Below, piece after piece: positions 45,749 to 53,775 of a DNA stretch of 64,000 nt (position 1 is the first letter of the stretch; each line of letters begins with the position of its first letter). The stretch is from Pseudomonas sp. LD120. GTDB lineage: Bacteria > Pseudomonadota > Gammaproteobacteria > Pseudomonadales > Pseudomonadaceae. The stretch covers positions 434,001-498,000 of the forward strand of contig NZ_WVHL01000002.1 in assembly GCF_009861525.1 (NCBI RefSeq), in the 5' to 3' direction. The notes under the pieces are model-generated. The model was not told the DNA's origin and did no database searches. It worked only from the letters and a program-made list of their open reading frames with translations. A program made the translations under genes and the position numbers.

Positions 45749-46269
45749 AAGTGCTGGTCCTGACCGGCCCTGAGTCCAGCGGCAAAAGCTGGCTGGCGAG
45801 CGAGCTGCACGCGCGCTTTGGGGGGCTTCAGGTGGGGGAATACGTGCGCCACTTCATTGAGCAGCAGCGCCGTGATACCTGCCTGGCGGACATCCCCGAA
45901 ATCGCCCGCGGCCAATTGGCCTGGGAAGATCAGGCACGCTCCCGGCAGCCCGAGCTGCTGATCCTCGACACGCATCTGCTGAGCAACCTGCTGTGGAGCC
46001 AGACGCTGTTTGGCGACTGCCCAGCGTGGCTGGAGTCGCAACTGTTGGCTCGGCATTACGACCTGCATGTGTTGCTCTCGCCCGAGGGCGTGGCCTGGAG
46101 CGACGACGGTCAGCGCTGCCAGCCGCAACTGGCGCAACGCCAAGCCTTCTTCGAGGCCACGCGGCAATGGCTGGAGCGACATCAGCAGTCTTATCAGGTG
46201 ATCGGTGGCGATTGGCAGCAGCGCCGGCAACAGGCGTTCGACCGGGTCCAACAGCTTCTCCTGGATTGA
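45745..46269 (+). CDS. NadR-like nicotinamide riboside kinase (AAA family ATPase)
   Basis: A 174-residue P-loop protein similar to the C-terminal kinase domain of NadR. Walker A is VLTGPESSGKSWLASEL, and LILDTHLLSNLLWSQ fits the following conserved segment. It should phosphorylate nicotinamide riboside to NMN, trapping what PnuC imports. The NadR adenylyltransferase domain is absent. It starts with GTG at 45745, overlapping the pnuC stop codon. Confidence 0.85.
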   Translation: MKVLVLTGPESSGKSWLASELHARFGGLQVGEYVRHFIEQQRRDTCLADIPEIARGQLAWEDQARSRQPELLILDTHLLSNLLWSQTLFGDCPAWLESQLLARHYDLHVLLSPEGVAWSDDGQRCQPQLAQRQAFFEATRQWLERHQQSYQVIGGDWQQRRQQAFDRVQQLLLD

Positions 46270-46428
46270 CCCGGCCGCTGGAGCAACGGCTCCAAGTGTC
46301 CACTTGTGAAACACTCCCCTGGCCGCCAAGTGCCTATTTTCCTGGTCTCGGTCCACCGCTCAGGAAATTGTTACGTTACTGATACACCCGAGCAGCAACC
46401 CTTGTTCTAGAGCATTTCCTTGCTCATG

Positions 46429-46444
46429 GCAGAAGGCCTTCTGC
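46429..46444. promoter_or_regulatory. 16-bp perfect palindrome upstream of fap
   Basis: GCAGAAGGCCTTCTGC is perfectly self-complementary and lies just before the inverted repeat at 46451-46468. It could be a second regulator site or form a cruciform or hairpin. Confidence 0.45.
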
Positions 46445-46450
46445 GGCTGC

Positions 46451-46468
46451 TGTTTCAATGCTGAAACA
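46451..46468. promoter_or_regulatory. TGTTTCA-N4-TGAAACA inverted repeat, candidate activator site
   Basis: A perfect 7-bp inverted repeat with a four-base spacer, starting 82 bases upstream of the -24 GG of the fap sigma-54 promoter. This is the spacing and form of an upstream activating sequence for a Fis-type enhancer-binding protein. The activator encoded at 51646-52971 is the natural candidate. Confidence 0.55.
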
Positions 46469-46531
46469 ATGCCCCGGCCTTCGCCCGGTGTGTTATCTGT
46501 AAGCCATTGAATTATATGCAGTCATGAAAAG

Positions 46532-46547
46532 CGGCACGGCTTCTGCT
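46532..46547 (+). promoter_or_regulatory. Sigma-54 promoter of the fap operon
   Basis: CGGCACGGCTTCTGCT matches the TGGCACG-N4-TTGCW consensus at all but two of its twelve fixed positions, with the exact ten-base distance between GG (46533-46534) and GC (46545-46546). Transcription would start near 46558, about 40 bases before the fapA start. Confidence 0.7.
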
Positions 46548-46599
46548 CTCTCCCTCTCAACGCTGACTAGGGCCAGCACTGAGAAGAAGGAATGCCGCC

Positions 46600-47052
46600 G
46601 TGGGGACGCTCAACAAACGTTTGACCCGTTTATTGCTGATCGGCTGTGCCGTCAGCGCGGCGTACAGCCTTCCAGCAGTGGCCGCGGGGAATGGCGAGAT
46701 CATCATCCAGCGCAACGTCCAGGCACAGCCTCTGGGCCGCGCGCCCCTGCAGAAAGACCCCAATCCCGTTTCGGTCAACACCAACTCTTCGTCCCTGGTC
46801 AACCAAATGGCCGGGAGCGAAATGCTCGACAGCGACTTCGCCGGCATCAAGACCGGCTCGCTGATTCGCGGCACGCTGATGCAGGGAAACAACGGCATCC
46901 CCGGCATGAATGTACTCAATAGCAGCCACAGCAATGGTTTGCCCGGCATGGCCGTCGGCCACGGTGGCGGCTCGGGAGCCAGCATTTCCAATTCGATCAA
47001 TCGCAGCATCAGTTCCGGCCTGGCGCCGTTGAACAACATCGGAGGGCAGTGA
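46600..47052 (+). CDS. fapA: FapA, functional amyloid accessory subunit
   Basis: A 150-residue exported protein, first gene of the fap amyloid operon. It has a signal peptide (LLLIGCAVSAAYSLPAVAA) and a mature part ending in a glycine/asparagine/serine-rich segment (SHSNGLPGMAVGHGGGSGAS, INRSISSGLAPLNNIGGQ). In studied Pseudomonas, FapA affects fibre composition and helps handle FapB and FapC. It starts with GTG at 46600, set by the GAAGAAGGA ribosome site; the ATG eight bases upstream is out of frame. The gap to fapB is one base. Confidence 0.9.
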   Translation: MGTLNKRLTRLLLIGCAVSAAYSLPAVAAGNGEIIIQRNVQAQPLGRAPLQKDPNPVSVNTNSSSLVNQMAGSEMLDSDFAGIKTGSLIRGTLMQGNNGIPGMNVLNSSHSNGLPGMAVGHGGGSGASISNSINRSISSGLAPLNNIGGQ

Positions 47053-47053
47053 C

Positions 47054-47632
47054 ATGCGCCGCTTTATGTTGTTCCTCGGGGTGCTGGCGTGTACCGCTGC
47101 AGTGGCCGACCCGGCAAGCCAGGTTACCGACACCTCGACCCTCTACAACTCCGGCGTCGGCTACAACGGCAATTTCAACGTCAATCAGGCCGCCGGCGAT
47201 CAACAACAGCAAACCAACGTGCGGGCCATCGCCATCGGCACCCACGCCACGGCCACCACCAGCATCCAACAACGCCTGTCCACGCCGGCTGACCGCTCGG
47301 TCAACGCCAGCAGCAGCATCGGCGGCAACGCATTCAGCAACGGCAACGGCGCACTGGGCGTTAACCAGTCGGCCGGGGCCAACAACCAGATGGCCAATGT
47401 CCTGCGGATCAGCATCAGTGCCCATCCGCAAAGCATTGACGACAGCGTCCTGTCCCAACAGAACGTGGCGCTGTTACCAAACTCGGGAGCAACTGGCACT
47501 CAACAAGGCAGCCGCCAGGTCGTTACCAGCGACCAGGCCTTCACCGGCAGCCGTGGAGTGATTCAGGTGAACCAGAGTGCCGGGGTGGGGAACCGCATGG
47601 CTAACACCCTGAGCATACGGGTCGCAGACTGA
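47054..47632 (+). CDS. fapB: FapB, minor amyloid subunit/nucleator
   Basis: A 192-residue exported protein with a signal peptide (FMLFLGVLACTAAVADP) and three imperfect amyloid repeats of the form G-x-x-x-V-N-Q-x-A-G-x-x-x-Q: GNFNVNQAAGDQQQQTNVRA, NGALGVNQSAGANNQMANVL and VIQVNQSAGVGNRMANTLSI. FapB is thought to nucleate FapC fibres. Repeats are separated by linkers rich in serine, threonine and alanine. No C-terminal CxxC is present. Confidence 0.93.
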   Translation: MRRFMLFLGVLACTAAVADPASQVTDTSTLYNSGVGYNGNFNVNQAAGDQQQQTNVRAIAIGTHATATTSIQQRLSTPADRSVNASSSIGGNAFSNGNGALGVNQSAGANNQMANVLRISISAHPQSIDDSVLSQQNVALLPNSGATGTQQGSRQVVTSDQAFTGSRGVIQVNQSAGVGNRMANTLSIRVAD

Positions 47633-47695
47633 CCCCTCGTAGTGCAATTAGAAAGTACCAACACTTAACCAACTAATAAGCACCGGAGAAACACC

Positions 47696-48694
47696 ATGAA
47701 ACCTACAATGGCTCTCAAACCACTGGTTTTCGCACTGGCCGCAGTCATGGCAATGGCCGCTCAGGCAGGTGGTAATCAAGGCAACAATGGCGGTCATGGA
47801 AACAACGATGACCATGGCAATAACAACCAAGGTCCAGACCTCAGCACCCTGCTGCAAATCACCGCTGGGGCCGGTGCTGCCGTGATCGACGTGCAGAACA
47901 GCAATACCAACGTGGTGAAAAACCAGGGCACCAACAACAACGCCAAGATGGACAACTCCCTCAACAACTCCAACGGCAACATGGGTGCCAACGTGGCCGC
48001 CGGCGACGGCAACCAACAAGATAACGCCGCGGCCCTGGCAACCGCTGACGAAAGCTTCATCTTCGGCAGCGCCGTGGCGGCTTCCAGCGCCACCCAGGTC
48101 AACAGCAACAACTATGTGAAAAACTCTTCGACACAGAACAACGCTGTGTTGAACAACTCCGGCAACAACGGTTCCGGCAACATCGGCATCAACGTCACCG
48201 CCGGCGACTTCAACCAACAGAAAAACAACCTGGCCATTGCAGTATCCGGTGGTCGCGTAGCAACCGCTGCAGCGGCGGCCAACCAGTCCTCGACCAATCT
48301 GGTCGTCGACAACAAAGGCGTCCAAGCCTACAAAAAAGACACCCTCTCGGGCGGCTTCGTTGCCCACGGCAGCTACAAAGGGACCGGCAGCGGCACGATC
48401 GAAGGCGACGATGGTCACGGCGGCGGCTATGGCAACAACAACCGCGGTGGTGGCCATGGCAACGACGATCAAAAATTCACCTTCAAGGAACAAGGCTCCA
48501 TCGAACTGGCTGGCTACTGGACCCAGCAAGTGCTGACCAAAGACGGCTGGAAAAACCCAGTGGTCAACAACGCCAGCATGACCAACTCGATGAACGGCTT
48601 CTCCGGCAACGGCGGCGCCAACGTCTCGGCCGGGGTGGGCAACCAACAAAGCAACTCGCTGTCCATCGCCGCTGGCTGCAAAGCCTGCATGTAA
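47696..48694 (+). CDS. fapC: FapC, major functional amyloid subunit
   Basis: A 332-residue exported protein and the main fibre subunit. After the signal peptide comes a Gly/Asn/His-rich segment (GGNQGNNGGHGNNDDHGNNN). Three repeats follow (GNMGANVAAGDGNQQDNAAA, GNIGINVTAGDFNQQKNNLA, GNGGANVSAGVGNQQSNSLS). The second linker is long and holds another glycine/histidine-rich stretch (GDDGHGGGYGNNNRGGGHGN). The C-terminus has the conserved CxxC (GCKACM). Repeat three ends in that tail, as in known FapC proteins. A hairpin follows the gene. Confidence 0.95.
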   Translation: MKPTMALKPLVFALAAVMAMAAQAGGNQGNNGGHGNNDDHGNNNQGPDLSTLLQITAGAGAAVIDVQNSNTNVVKNQGTNNNAKMDNSLNNSNGNMGANVAAGDGNQQDNAAALATADESFIFGSAVAASSATQVNSNNYVKNSSTQNNAVLNNSGNNGSGNIGINVTAGDFNQQKNNLAIAVSGGRVATAAAAANQSSTNLVVDNKGVQAYKKDTLSGGFVAHGSYKGTGSGTIEGDDGHGGGYGNNNRGGGHGNDDQKFTFKEQGSIELAGYWTQQVLTKDGWKNPVVNNASMTNSMNGFSGNGGANVSAGVGNQQSNSLSIAAGCKACM

Positions 48695-48708
48695 TCGCGA
48701 TCGTAACG

Positions 48709-48732
48709 AAAGCCCCGGAAACGGGGCTTTTC
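48709..48732 (+). terminator. Hairpin between fapC and fapD, likely partial terminator
   Basis: AAAGCCCCG and CGGGGCTTT form a 9-bp stem closed by a GAAA tetraloop, followed by a short T tract. It lies between the major subunit gene and the export genes, so it could let some transcription through while raising the amount of fapC relative to fapDEF. Confidence 0.7.
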
Positions 48733-48758
48733 CACAGTCCGACCTAGGCGTAACGATC

Positions 48759-49439
48759 ATGCGTACTGCGATCCTCCCTCTCTTGCTGTGCCTGTGCGCC
48801 CCTGTTCAGGCGGCGCAAATGGCCGTCGCCGGCCTGCCGGGCGGCAACCTGATCTTCAAACAGGTGCAGAGCGTGCGCGAACGCAAGTTCAGCAACATCG
48901 TCGAGCAGAAAACCGACTTCAGCTGCGGCGCCGCTGCGCTGGCGACGGTTTTGCGCCAAGCCTACTGGCTCGACGTCGATGAAGAGCACGTCATCAAAGG
49001 CATGCTGGTGAATTCGGATCAGAACTTGGTCCGCACCCAGGGGTTTTCCATGCTCGACATGAAGCACTACATAGAAAGTATCGGCATGCGGGCACGAGGC
49101 TACCGAATTCCGCCCGAAAAAATCGAGGCGGTGACCATTCCGGTGGTCGTGCTGATGGACATTCGCGGCTACAAGCATTTCGTGGTGATGCAGCGCGCCC
49201 ACAACGGCTGGGTCTACATCGCTGACCCGGTACTGGGCCACAAACGCTACACCTATGAAGATTTCGTCAAAGGCTGGAACGGCATTGTGTTCGCCATCAT
49301 CGGTCCCGGCTACGACAAGACTAACGTCTTGCTCGCCCCACCTGCCCCGCTGACCGCGAAAAACAAGCTCGACAACTTCTACCCGGTCAAAGACTCGGAA
49401 CTGATGGATTTCGGTTTCATTCAAAGCGATTTCTTCTAG
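48759..49439 (+). CDS. fapD: FapD, C39-type peptidase of the fap system
   Basis: A 226-residue exported cysteine protease-like protein of the C39 family, needed for amyloid export. A signal peptide (LPLLLCLCAPVQAAQ) is followed by the active-site region EQKTDFSCGAAALATVLRQ, with catalytic Cys and a preceding Gln. Histidine and aspartate follow in GYKHFVVMQRAHNGWVYIAD. All catalytic positions look intact. It begins 27 bases after the fapC hairpin. Confidence 0.92.
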   Translation: MRTAILPLLLCLCAPVQAAQMAVAGLPGGNLIFKQVQSVRERKFSNIVEQKTDFSCGAAALATVLRQAYWLDVDEEHVIKGMLVNSDQNLVRTQGFSMLDMKHYIESIGMRARGYRIPPEKIEAVTIPVVVLMDIRGYKHFVVMQRAHNGWVYIADPVLGHKRYTYEDFVKGWNGIVFAIIGPGYDKTNVLLAPPAPLTAKNKLDNFYPVKDSELMDFGFIQSDFF

Positions 49440-49488
49440 AAGAGCGCTCAACGAAAAAAAGGGGGGCAGGACGCTCCAGGAGCAGCAG

Positions 49489-50223
49489 ATGAAAACTTCA
49501 TACTGGCTGGCGGCCATTTGCTTGACCGCAGCGCTTCCAGCCCATGCTGGTTTCAAGCCTGAACTCATCCAAGATCAGGAACTGTCGCAATTACGAGGTC
49601 GATACGTGATGCCGGGGCGAATCATCAGCTTCGGCATTGTCATGAGCAGTACCTGGCGCAACGCCAGCGGCGACTTGATCGGCGCCACCACGTCGCTGCA
49701 AATCCAGCAAGCCACCATCAAACCGCAGTTCTACGTTTCCACCATCAGCCAGATGGGCGACGGCACAACGCCAAACCCGGGCACCGGCAACGTGATTGGC
49801 GGCGCGGGACTGGCCAGCAGCCAAGGCGTGACCCAGAGCGTGCGGGCCGCCGGTGACGGCAACACCGCCTACAACAACATTGCTATCAATGTCACGGAAG
49901 CCAATCAGGCACCGGCATTGGCGGCCGGAATGGGCCAGGCGTTACTCAACGGGCAGACCATCAGCGGCAGCAACGCCGCCGGCAGCGTAGCCGTGTCGGC
50001 CTTCAATGGCGGCATCCAGATGGCAATACAGGCCAACGGCAACCAGGGCAGCGCCTTGCAACAGGTGGCTCAAGGCAACTTGCTGCAAAACACCCAACTG
50101 CTGGGCAACAGCAACATGGTCAATAACATGACGCAACTCAATGTGGTTCTTAGAAACAACGGGGCTAGCAATGGTGCCCTAGACTGCAATTTGACGGCGC
50201 TCAATGCACTGCGCAAGTTCTGA
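49489..50223 (+). CDS. fapE: FapE, fap extracellular/export component
   Basis: A 244-residue exported protein with a signal peptide (LAAICLTAALPAHAG), then FKPELIQDQELSQLRGRYVM and segments of the FapE type: QNTQLLGNSNMVNNMTQLNV and a C-terminal GALDCNLTALNALRKF. FapE is a small component found associated with fibres. AGGAG lies seven bases before the ATG. Confidence 0.9.
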   Translation: MKTSYWLAAICLTAALPAHAGFKPELIQDQELSQLRGRYVMPGRIISFGIVMSSTWRNASGDLIGATTSLQIQQATIKPQFYVSTISQMGDGTTPNPGTGNVIGGAGLASSQGVTQSVRAAGDGNTAYNNIAINVTEANQAPALAAGMGQALLNGQTISGSNAAGSVAVSAFNGGIQMAIQANGNQGSALQQVAQGNLLQNTQLLGNSNMVNNMTQLNVVLRNNGASNGALDCNLTALNALRKF

Positions 50224-50277
50224 TATTGAACTACGCTCTTCTGCGACCATTGGGGTTCACAAGGGACGGTTTATTTC

Positions 50278-51573
50278 ATGTATCGATCGGTTTCATTACG
50301 CGCAATAGTCTGTTTAAGCACTCTATTACCGGCAGCCTTAGTCCAAGCGGCACCGGATGCTGATGTAGAGACCCTGAAACGTGAACTTCTGGAGCTCAAG
50401 CAACGTTACGAAGTGCAGCAAAGAGCCTTGGCCGTACTGGAACAACGAGTCCGGCAGGTCGAAGACCAACCGGCGGCACCGCCACCCCGGCGTCTGGTGA
50501 AGTCGCCGGCAGACCTGAGGGGCAACCAACAGGTCGCAGGCACCGGGGCGAAAGCCGCCTCGGGTGGTGCGGCGGGTGGTTCATCCTATGGCCAATCGCT
50601 CAAGGACGACTCGGCGCCCGCACAGAGCGTCAGCAACCTGTACGACGAAGCCAGTGGCTTCTTCGGTGGCGGCAAGTTCAGCGTCGAGACCGGCTTGACC
50701 TACGCCCGCTACGACGCTCGGCAACTCACGGTCAACGGCTTCCTTGCGCTGGACTCGATCTTTCTCGGCAACATCAACCTGGATCGGATCAAGTCCGATA
50801 CTTGGACCCTGGACCTGACAGCCCGCTACAACCTCAACAACCGTTGGCAGTTCGACATCAACGCGCCGGTGATCTATCGCGAATCCACCTTTCAGTCCGG
50901 CGGCGGCGGCGGCTCCGGCACCCAGACCACCGAAGAATCGGTGACCCGTGACCCGACATTGGGGGACGTGAACTTCGGCGTGGCTTACAAATTCCTCGAC
51001 GAATCGGAGTTCTGGCCCGACGCCGTGGCCACCCTGCGAGTCAAGGCCCCCACCGGCAAGGAACCGTTCGGGATCAAGCTGGTTCGATCCGCAGGCAACG
51101 ACAACCTGTTCGTACCTGAAAGCCTGCCGACCGGTAACGGTGTCTGGTCGATTACCCCCGGGATCTCCCTGGTCAAGACTTTCGATCCGGCGGTGCTGTT
51201 CGGCACCCTGGCCTACACCCACAACCTGGAAGAGTCGTTTGACGACATCAGTTCCACGGTTGGCAGCAAGACCCCTGGCAAAGTCCGCCTGGGCGACAGC
51301 TTCCAGATCGGTGCCGGTGTCGCCTTCGCCCTCAACGAAAAGATGAGCATGTCGTTCTCGGTGTCGGACCAAGTCCAGCGCAAGAGCAAGCTCAAGCCCA
51401 ACGGCGGCGACTGGCAATCGGTGGTGTCCAGCGACGCCAACGCCGGGTTCTTCAACGTCGGCATGACCATTGCCGCCTCGGATAACCTGACCATTGTCCC
51501 CAACCTTTCCCTGGGCATGACCGAAGATGCGCCAGACTTCAGCTTCAGCCTGAAATTCCCGTACTACTTCTAA
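50278..51573 (+). CDS. fapF: FapF, outer-membrane amyloid secretion channel
   Basis: A 431-residue outer-membrane barrel that exports Fap subunits. A signal peptide ([10 protein letters not shown]) is followed by a coiled-coil region ([34 protein letters not shown]) that plugs or trimerises the channel. A proline-rich linker and a beta-barrel follow, ending [10 protein letters not shown] with the usual terminal aromatic. Barrel strands such as [20 protein letters not shown] are visible. An AAGGGAC ribosome site precedes the ATG. It is the last gene of the operon. Confidence 0.94.
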   Translation: MYRSVSLRAIVCLSTLLPAALVQAAPDADVETLKRELLELKQRYEVQQRALAVLEQRVRQVEDQPAAPPPRRLVKSPADLRGNQQVAGTGAKAASGGAAGGSSYGQSLKDDSAPAQSVSNLYDEASGFFGGGKFSVETGLTYARYDARQLTVNGFLALDSIFLGNINLDRIKSDTWTLDLTARYNLNNRWQFDINAPVIYRESTFQSGGGGGSGTQTTEESVTRDPTLGDVNFGVAYKFLDESEFWPDAVATLRVKAPTGKEPFGIKLVRSAGNDNLFVPESLPTGNGVWSITPGISLVKTFDPAVLFGTLAYTHNLEESFDDISSTVGSKTPGKVRLGDSFQIGAGVAFALNEKMSMSFSVSDQVQRKSKLKPNGGDWQSVVSSDANAGFFNVGMTIAASDNLTIVPNLSLGMTEDAPDFSFSLKFPYYF

Positions 51574-51587
51574 ACGGCCCCCCGCCA

Positions 51588-51635
51588 AAACACTCAGGCC
51601 CGCTGCGATCCCCATCGCAGCGGGCCTGAGTGTTT
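51588..51635. terminator. Bidirectional terminator with a 22-bp perfect stem
   Basis: Arms 51588-51609 and 51614-51635 are perfectly complementary over 22 bases around a CCCC loop. The hairpin sits between the convergent fapF and activator genes and is flanked by A/T-rich ends (AAA on one side, TTT on the other), so it can terminate both. Confidence 0.85.
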
Positions 51636-51645
51636 GCTCACCGCC

Positions 51646-52971
51646 CTAGCGGATCTGATGCTTGTGCAGCAAACGGTAAAAAGTCGGCCGTGACACTCCC
51701 AGAACCCGAGCGGCGACACTGAGGTTATCGCTGTGCCGGCTCAGCACATCGCACAACGCCTGACGCTCGGCGCGACGCTTGTAGTCCTCCAGGGTGCCCA
51801 TGGGAGCCTCCTGAGTCGCCAGGTTTTGCAAGCCCAAGTCGCTGGCCTGGATTTGCCGTCCTTCAGCCAGCACCAGGCCGCGGCGTACCCGATTGGCCAA
51901 CTCGCGGACATTGCCTGGCCATTCATGATTGCCCATGGCGACCAGCGCGTCCGCGCTGAAACTGCGCGGCCGGCGGCCGGTTTCCTGACTGTAGAAATGC
52001 GCGAAATGACTGGCCAGCATGCCCAGATCGCCATGACGCTCACGCAACGGCGCAGTGACCACCTGCAGCACATTGAGCCGGTAATACAGGTCCTCACGAA
52101 AACGGCCACTGCTGATGGCCGCCTCCAGGTCCACATGAGTCGCCGCCAAAACCCGAACGTCCACGGCGATTGGCTGGCTACCGCCGACCCGCTCGATGCT
52201 TTTCTCCTGGAGAAAACGCAGCAGATTGGCCTGCAACTCCAAAGGCAGGTCGCCGATTTCATCGAGAAACAAGGTGCCGCCGTGGGCCGCCTCGATGCGC
52301 CCGACCTTGCGTTGATGAGCCCCGGTAAAGGCGCCCTTTTCATGGCCGAACAGTTCGGACTGAATCAGGTGTTCCGGAATCGCCCCACAATTGATCGCGA
52401 CAAACGGCTTGTCATGACGCTGGGACTGCCGATGCAGGGTGCGCGCCACCAACTCCTTGCCGGTGCCACTTTCCCCGCGGATCAACACGGGCGATTCGGT
52501 GGGCGCCAGCTTGCTCAACAACTTGCGCAGGTCACGGATCGGCCGACTCTCGCCCAGTAGCTCATGTTCGGGCTGGTCGACATGAATTGCGCCCTGCCCG
52601 CGTAAACGCGCCATGCCAAAGGCTCGCCCCAGGGTCACCTGGACCCGAGACACATCGAACGGCAGGGTGTGGAAATCGAAAAACCACTCGCAGACAAAAT
52701 CACCGACCTTTTGCAGGCGTAGCACTTCGGGGCTCAAGACCGCGATCCACTCGGTGCCGCTGTGGCTGATCATCTCCTTGATCGCCTCCGGCCGCTCCAA
52801 GTGAAAGGGTTGCAGACGCAACAGACCGACATCGCAGGAGCGTTCGCGGGAGGACTCCAAATCACAACTGTCGACATCCCAACCGATGCTGCGCAACCCG
52901 GGCAATAGGCGATGACAGTCGTCACAGGGATCAACCACCAGCAATCGACGCTGTACGGGAGCTTCGAGCAT
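51646..52971 (-). CDS. VpsR-like sigma-54 enhancer-binding activator
   Basis: A 441-residue sigma-54 activator. The N-terminal 130 residues form a degenerate receiver (LLVVDPCDDCHRLLPGLRSI) with no clear phospho-acceptor aspartate, as in VpsR/FleQ-type proteins. The AAA+ domain is complete: Walker A RGESGTGKELVART, the GAFTGA loop that contacts sigma-54, Walker B TLFLDEIGDLP, and the R finger in SSGRFREDLYYRLNV. A C-terminal Fis-type helix-turn-helix follows (NLSVAARVLGVSRPTFYRLL). Homologues respond to c-di-GMP and switch on biofilm matrix genes. It is convergent with fap, so fap is the probable target. Confidence 0.9.
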   Translation of the reverse strand: MLEAPVQRRLLVVDPCDDCHRLLPGLRSIGWDVDSCDLESSRERSCDVGLLRLQPFHLERPEAIKEMISHSGTEWIAVLSPEVLRLQKVGDFVCEWFFDFHTLPFDVSRVQVTLGRAFGMARLRGQGAIHVDQPEHELLGESRPIRDLRKLLSKLAPTESPVLIRGESGTGKELVARTLHRQSQRHDKPFVAINCGAIPEHLIQSELFGHEKGAFTGAHQRKVGRIEAAHGGTLFLDEIGDLPLELQANLLRFLQEKSIERVGGSQPIAVDVRVLAATHVDLEAAISSGRFREDLYYRLNVLQVVTAPLRERHGDLGMLASHFAHFYSQETGRRPRSFSADALVAMGNHEWPGNVRELANRVRRGLVLAEGRQIQASDLGLQNLATQEAPMGTLEDYKRRAERQALCDVLSRHSDNLSVAARVLGVSRPTFYRLLHKHQIR

Positions 52972-53322
52972 GACTGTTCCTTGGCGCCAAATAGTGGAAA
53001 AGTTAGTAGAAACAGTAGTTTGGCAAACCTGGCTGTAACATTAGCAAGCGCTTGACGCCTGTATGTACCCATTGCTTATAACGCTGCTTACCGAACGAAC
53101 TAAGCGACTCGGCCAACCGTCACCCGGGTGACTGATTGTCGCAGTTATTTTTTAACCCCCGCCAATAAGGGACCGGCTGCTGAGCCTCTGGTCGAAAGTT
53201 GTAAAAAGTTGTTTTCCGGTGTGACCCGCCCCCCACCTCGGTGCATCAGTACAAGTGCACAGCCGAAGGGTAAGCCCAACCGACGGCACATCATTTGATT
53301 GGGCACATAGAGAGAACACCCC
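52972..53322. other. Divergent intergenic region between the activator and a small gene
   Basis: These 351 bases hold the promoters of both neighbours. TTGTAAAAAGTTGTTTTCC near 53200 is the AT-richest part. I found no sigma-54 promoter of correct spacing, no repeat and no RNA gene here. Confidence 0.4.
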
Positions 53323-53589
53323 ATGAACGCCCCGCTCCGTATCAACGAAGCACTTTTGATCGCCGACCGCGCATTCCAGCCTTTTCAATGCGTGGCCTGG
53401 GCTCCACAAGACGGTAATGGCGAGCTGAGCCTGACCGTCATCGACCGTACCAGCAAGCGCATCGGTCAAACCCAGATTCCAAGCAGCGCCTATTGCGATC
53501 GTGCTCAACTGGAAGGCCTGCTCAAACAAGCCCGCGCCGAACTGAGCCAAGACGGTTATGCCCTGCAGTCATGGGCAATGCCCAAGTAA
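53323..53589 (+). CDS. Small conserved hypothetical protein
   Basis: An 88-residue soluble protein of unknown function. It begins MNAPLRINEALLIADRAFQP and contains GNGELSLTVIDRTSKRIGQT and a C-terminal helix (QLEGLLKQARAELSQDGYAL) ending WAMPK. No signal peptide or membrane segment is present. It reads as a mixed alpha/beta single domain. I do not recognise a named family. A strong terminator follows. It lies between the sigma-54 activator and paaX but is not obviously linked to either. Confidence 0.7.
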   Translation: MNAPLRINEALLIADRAFQPFQCVAWAPQDGNGELSLTVIDRTSKRIGQTQIPSSAYCDRAQLEGLLKQARAELSQDGYALQSWAMPK

Positions 53590-53601
53590 TAGTGGCTAAT
53601 A

Positions 53602-53633
53602 CGGATCACCCGCCAGGTGATCCGTTTATTTTT
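53602..53633 (+). terminator. Rho-independent terminator
   Basis: CGGATCACC and GGTGATCCG form a 9-bp stem around CGCCA, followed by TTTATTTTT, 13 bases past the stop of the small gene. Confidence 0.85.
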
Positions 53634-53775
53634 ACGCAACAACTAAGCTAGCTAACTATCTGCCCCGTTCTACTACTGCGTGTTGCCATAACCTTAGTTG
53701 CAGAACACCCCTTGCTTTATTAATGGCCTTATTCAGGACGAACACGGCAAAGTCCTGTCCTCCTTTTCCCCGGCT

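Noticed and set aside
46427..46446. TGGCAGAAGGCCTTCTGC considered as a sigma-54 promoter for fap
   Set aside because: The GG-to-GC distance is 13 bases instead of 10; the element at 46532-46547 has the right spacing.
47648..48760. A 370-codon minus-strand frame opposite fapC
   Set aside because: Val/Ala-rich shadow of the repeat-containing fapC gene, with no independent support.
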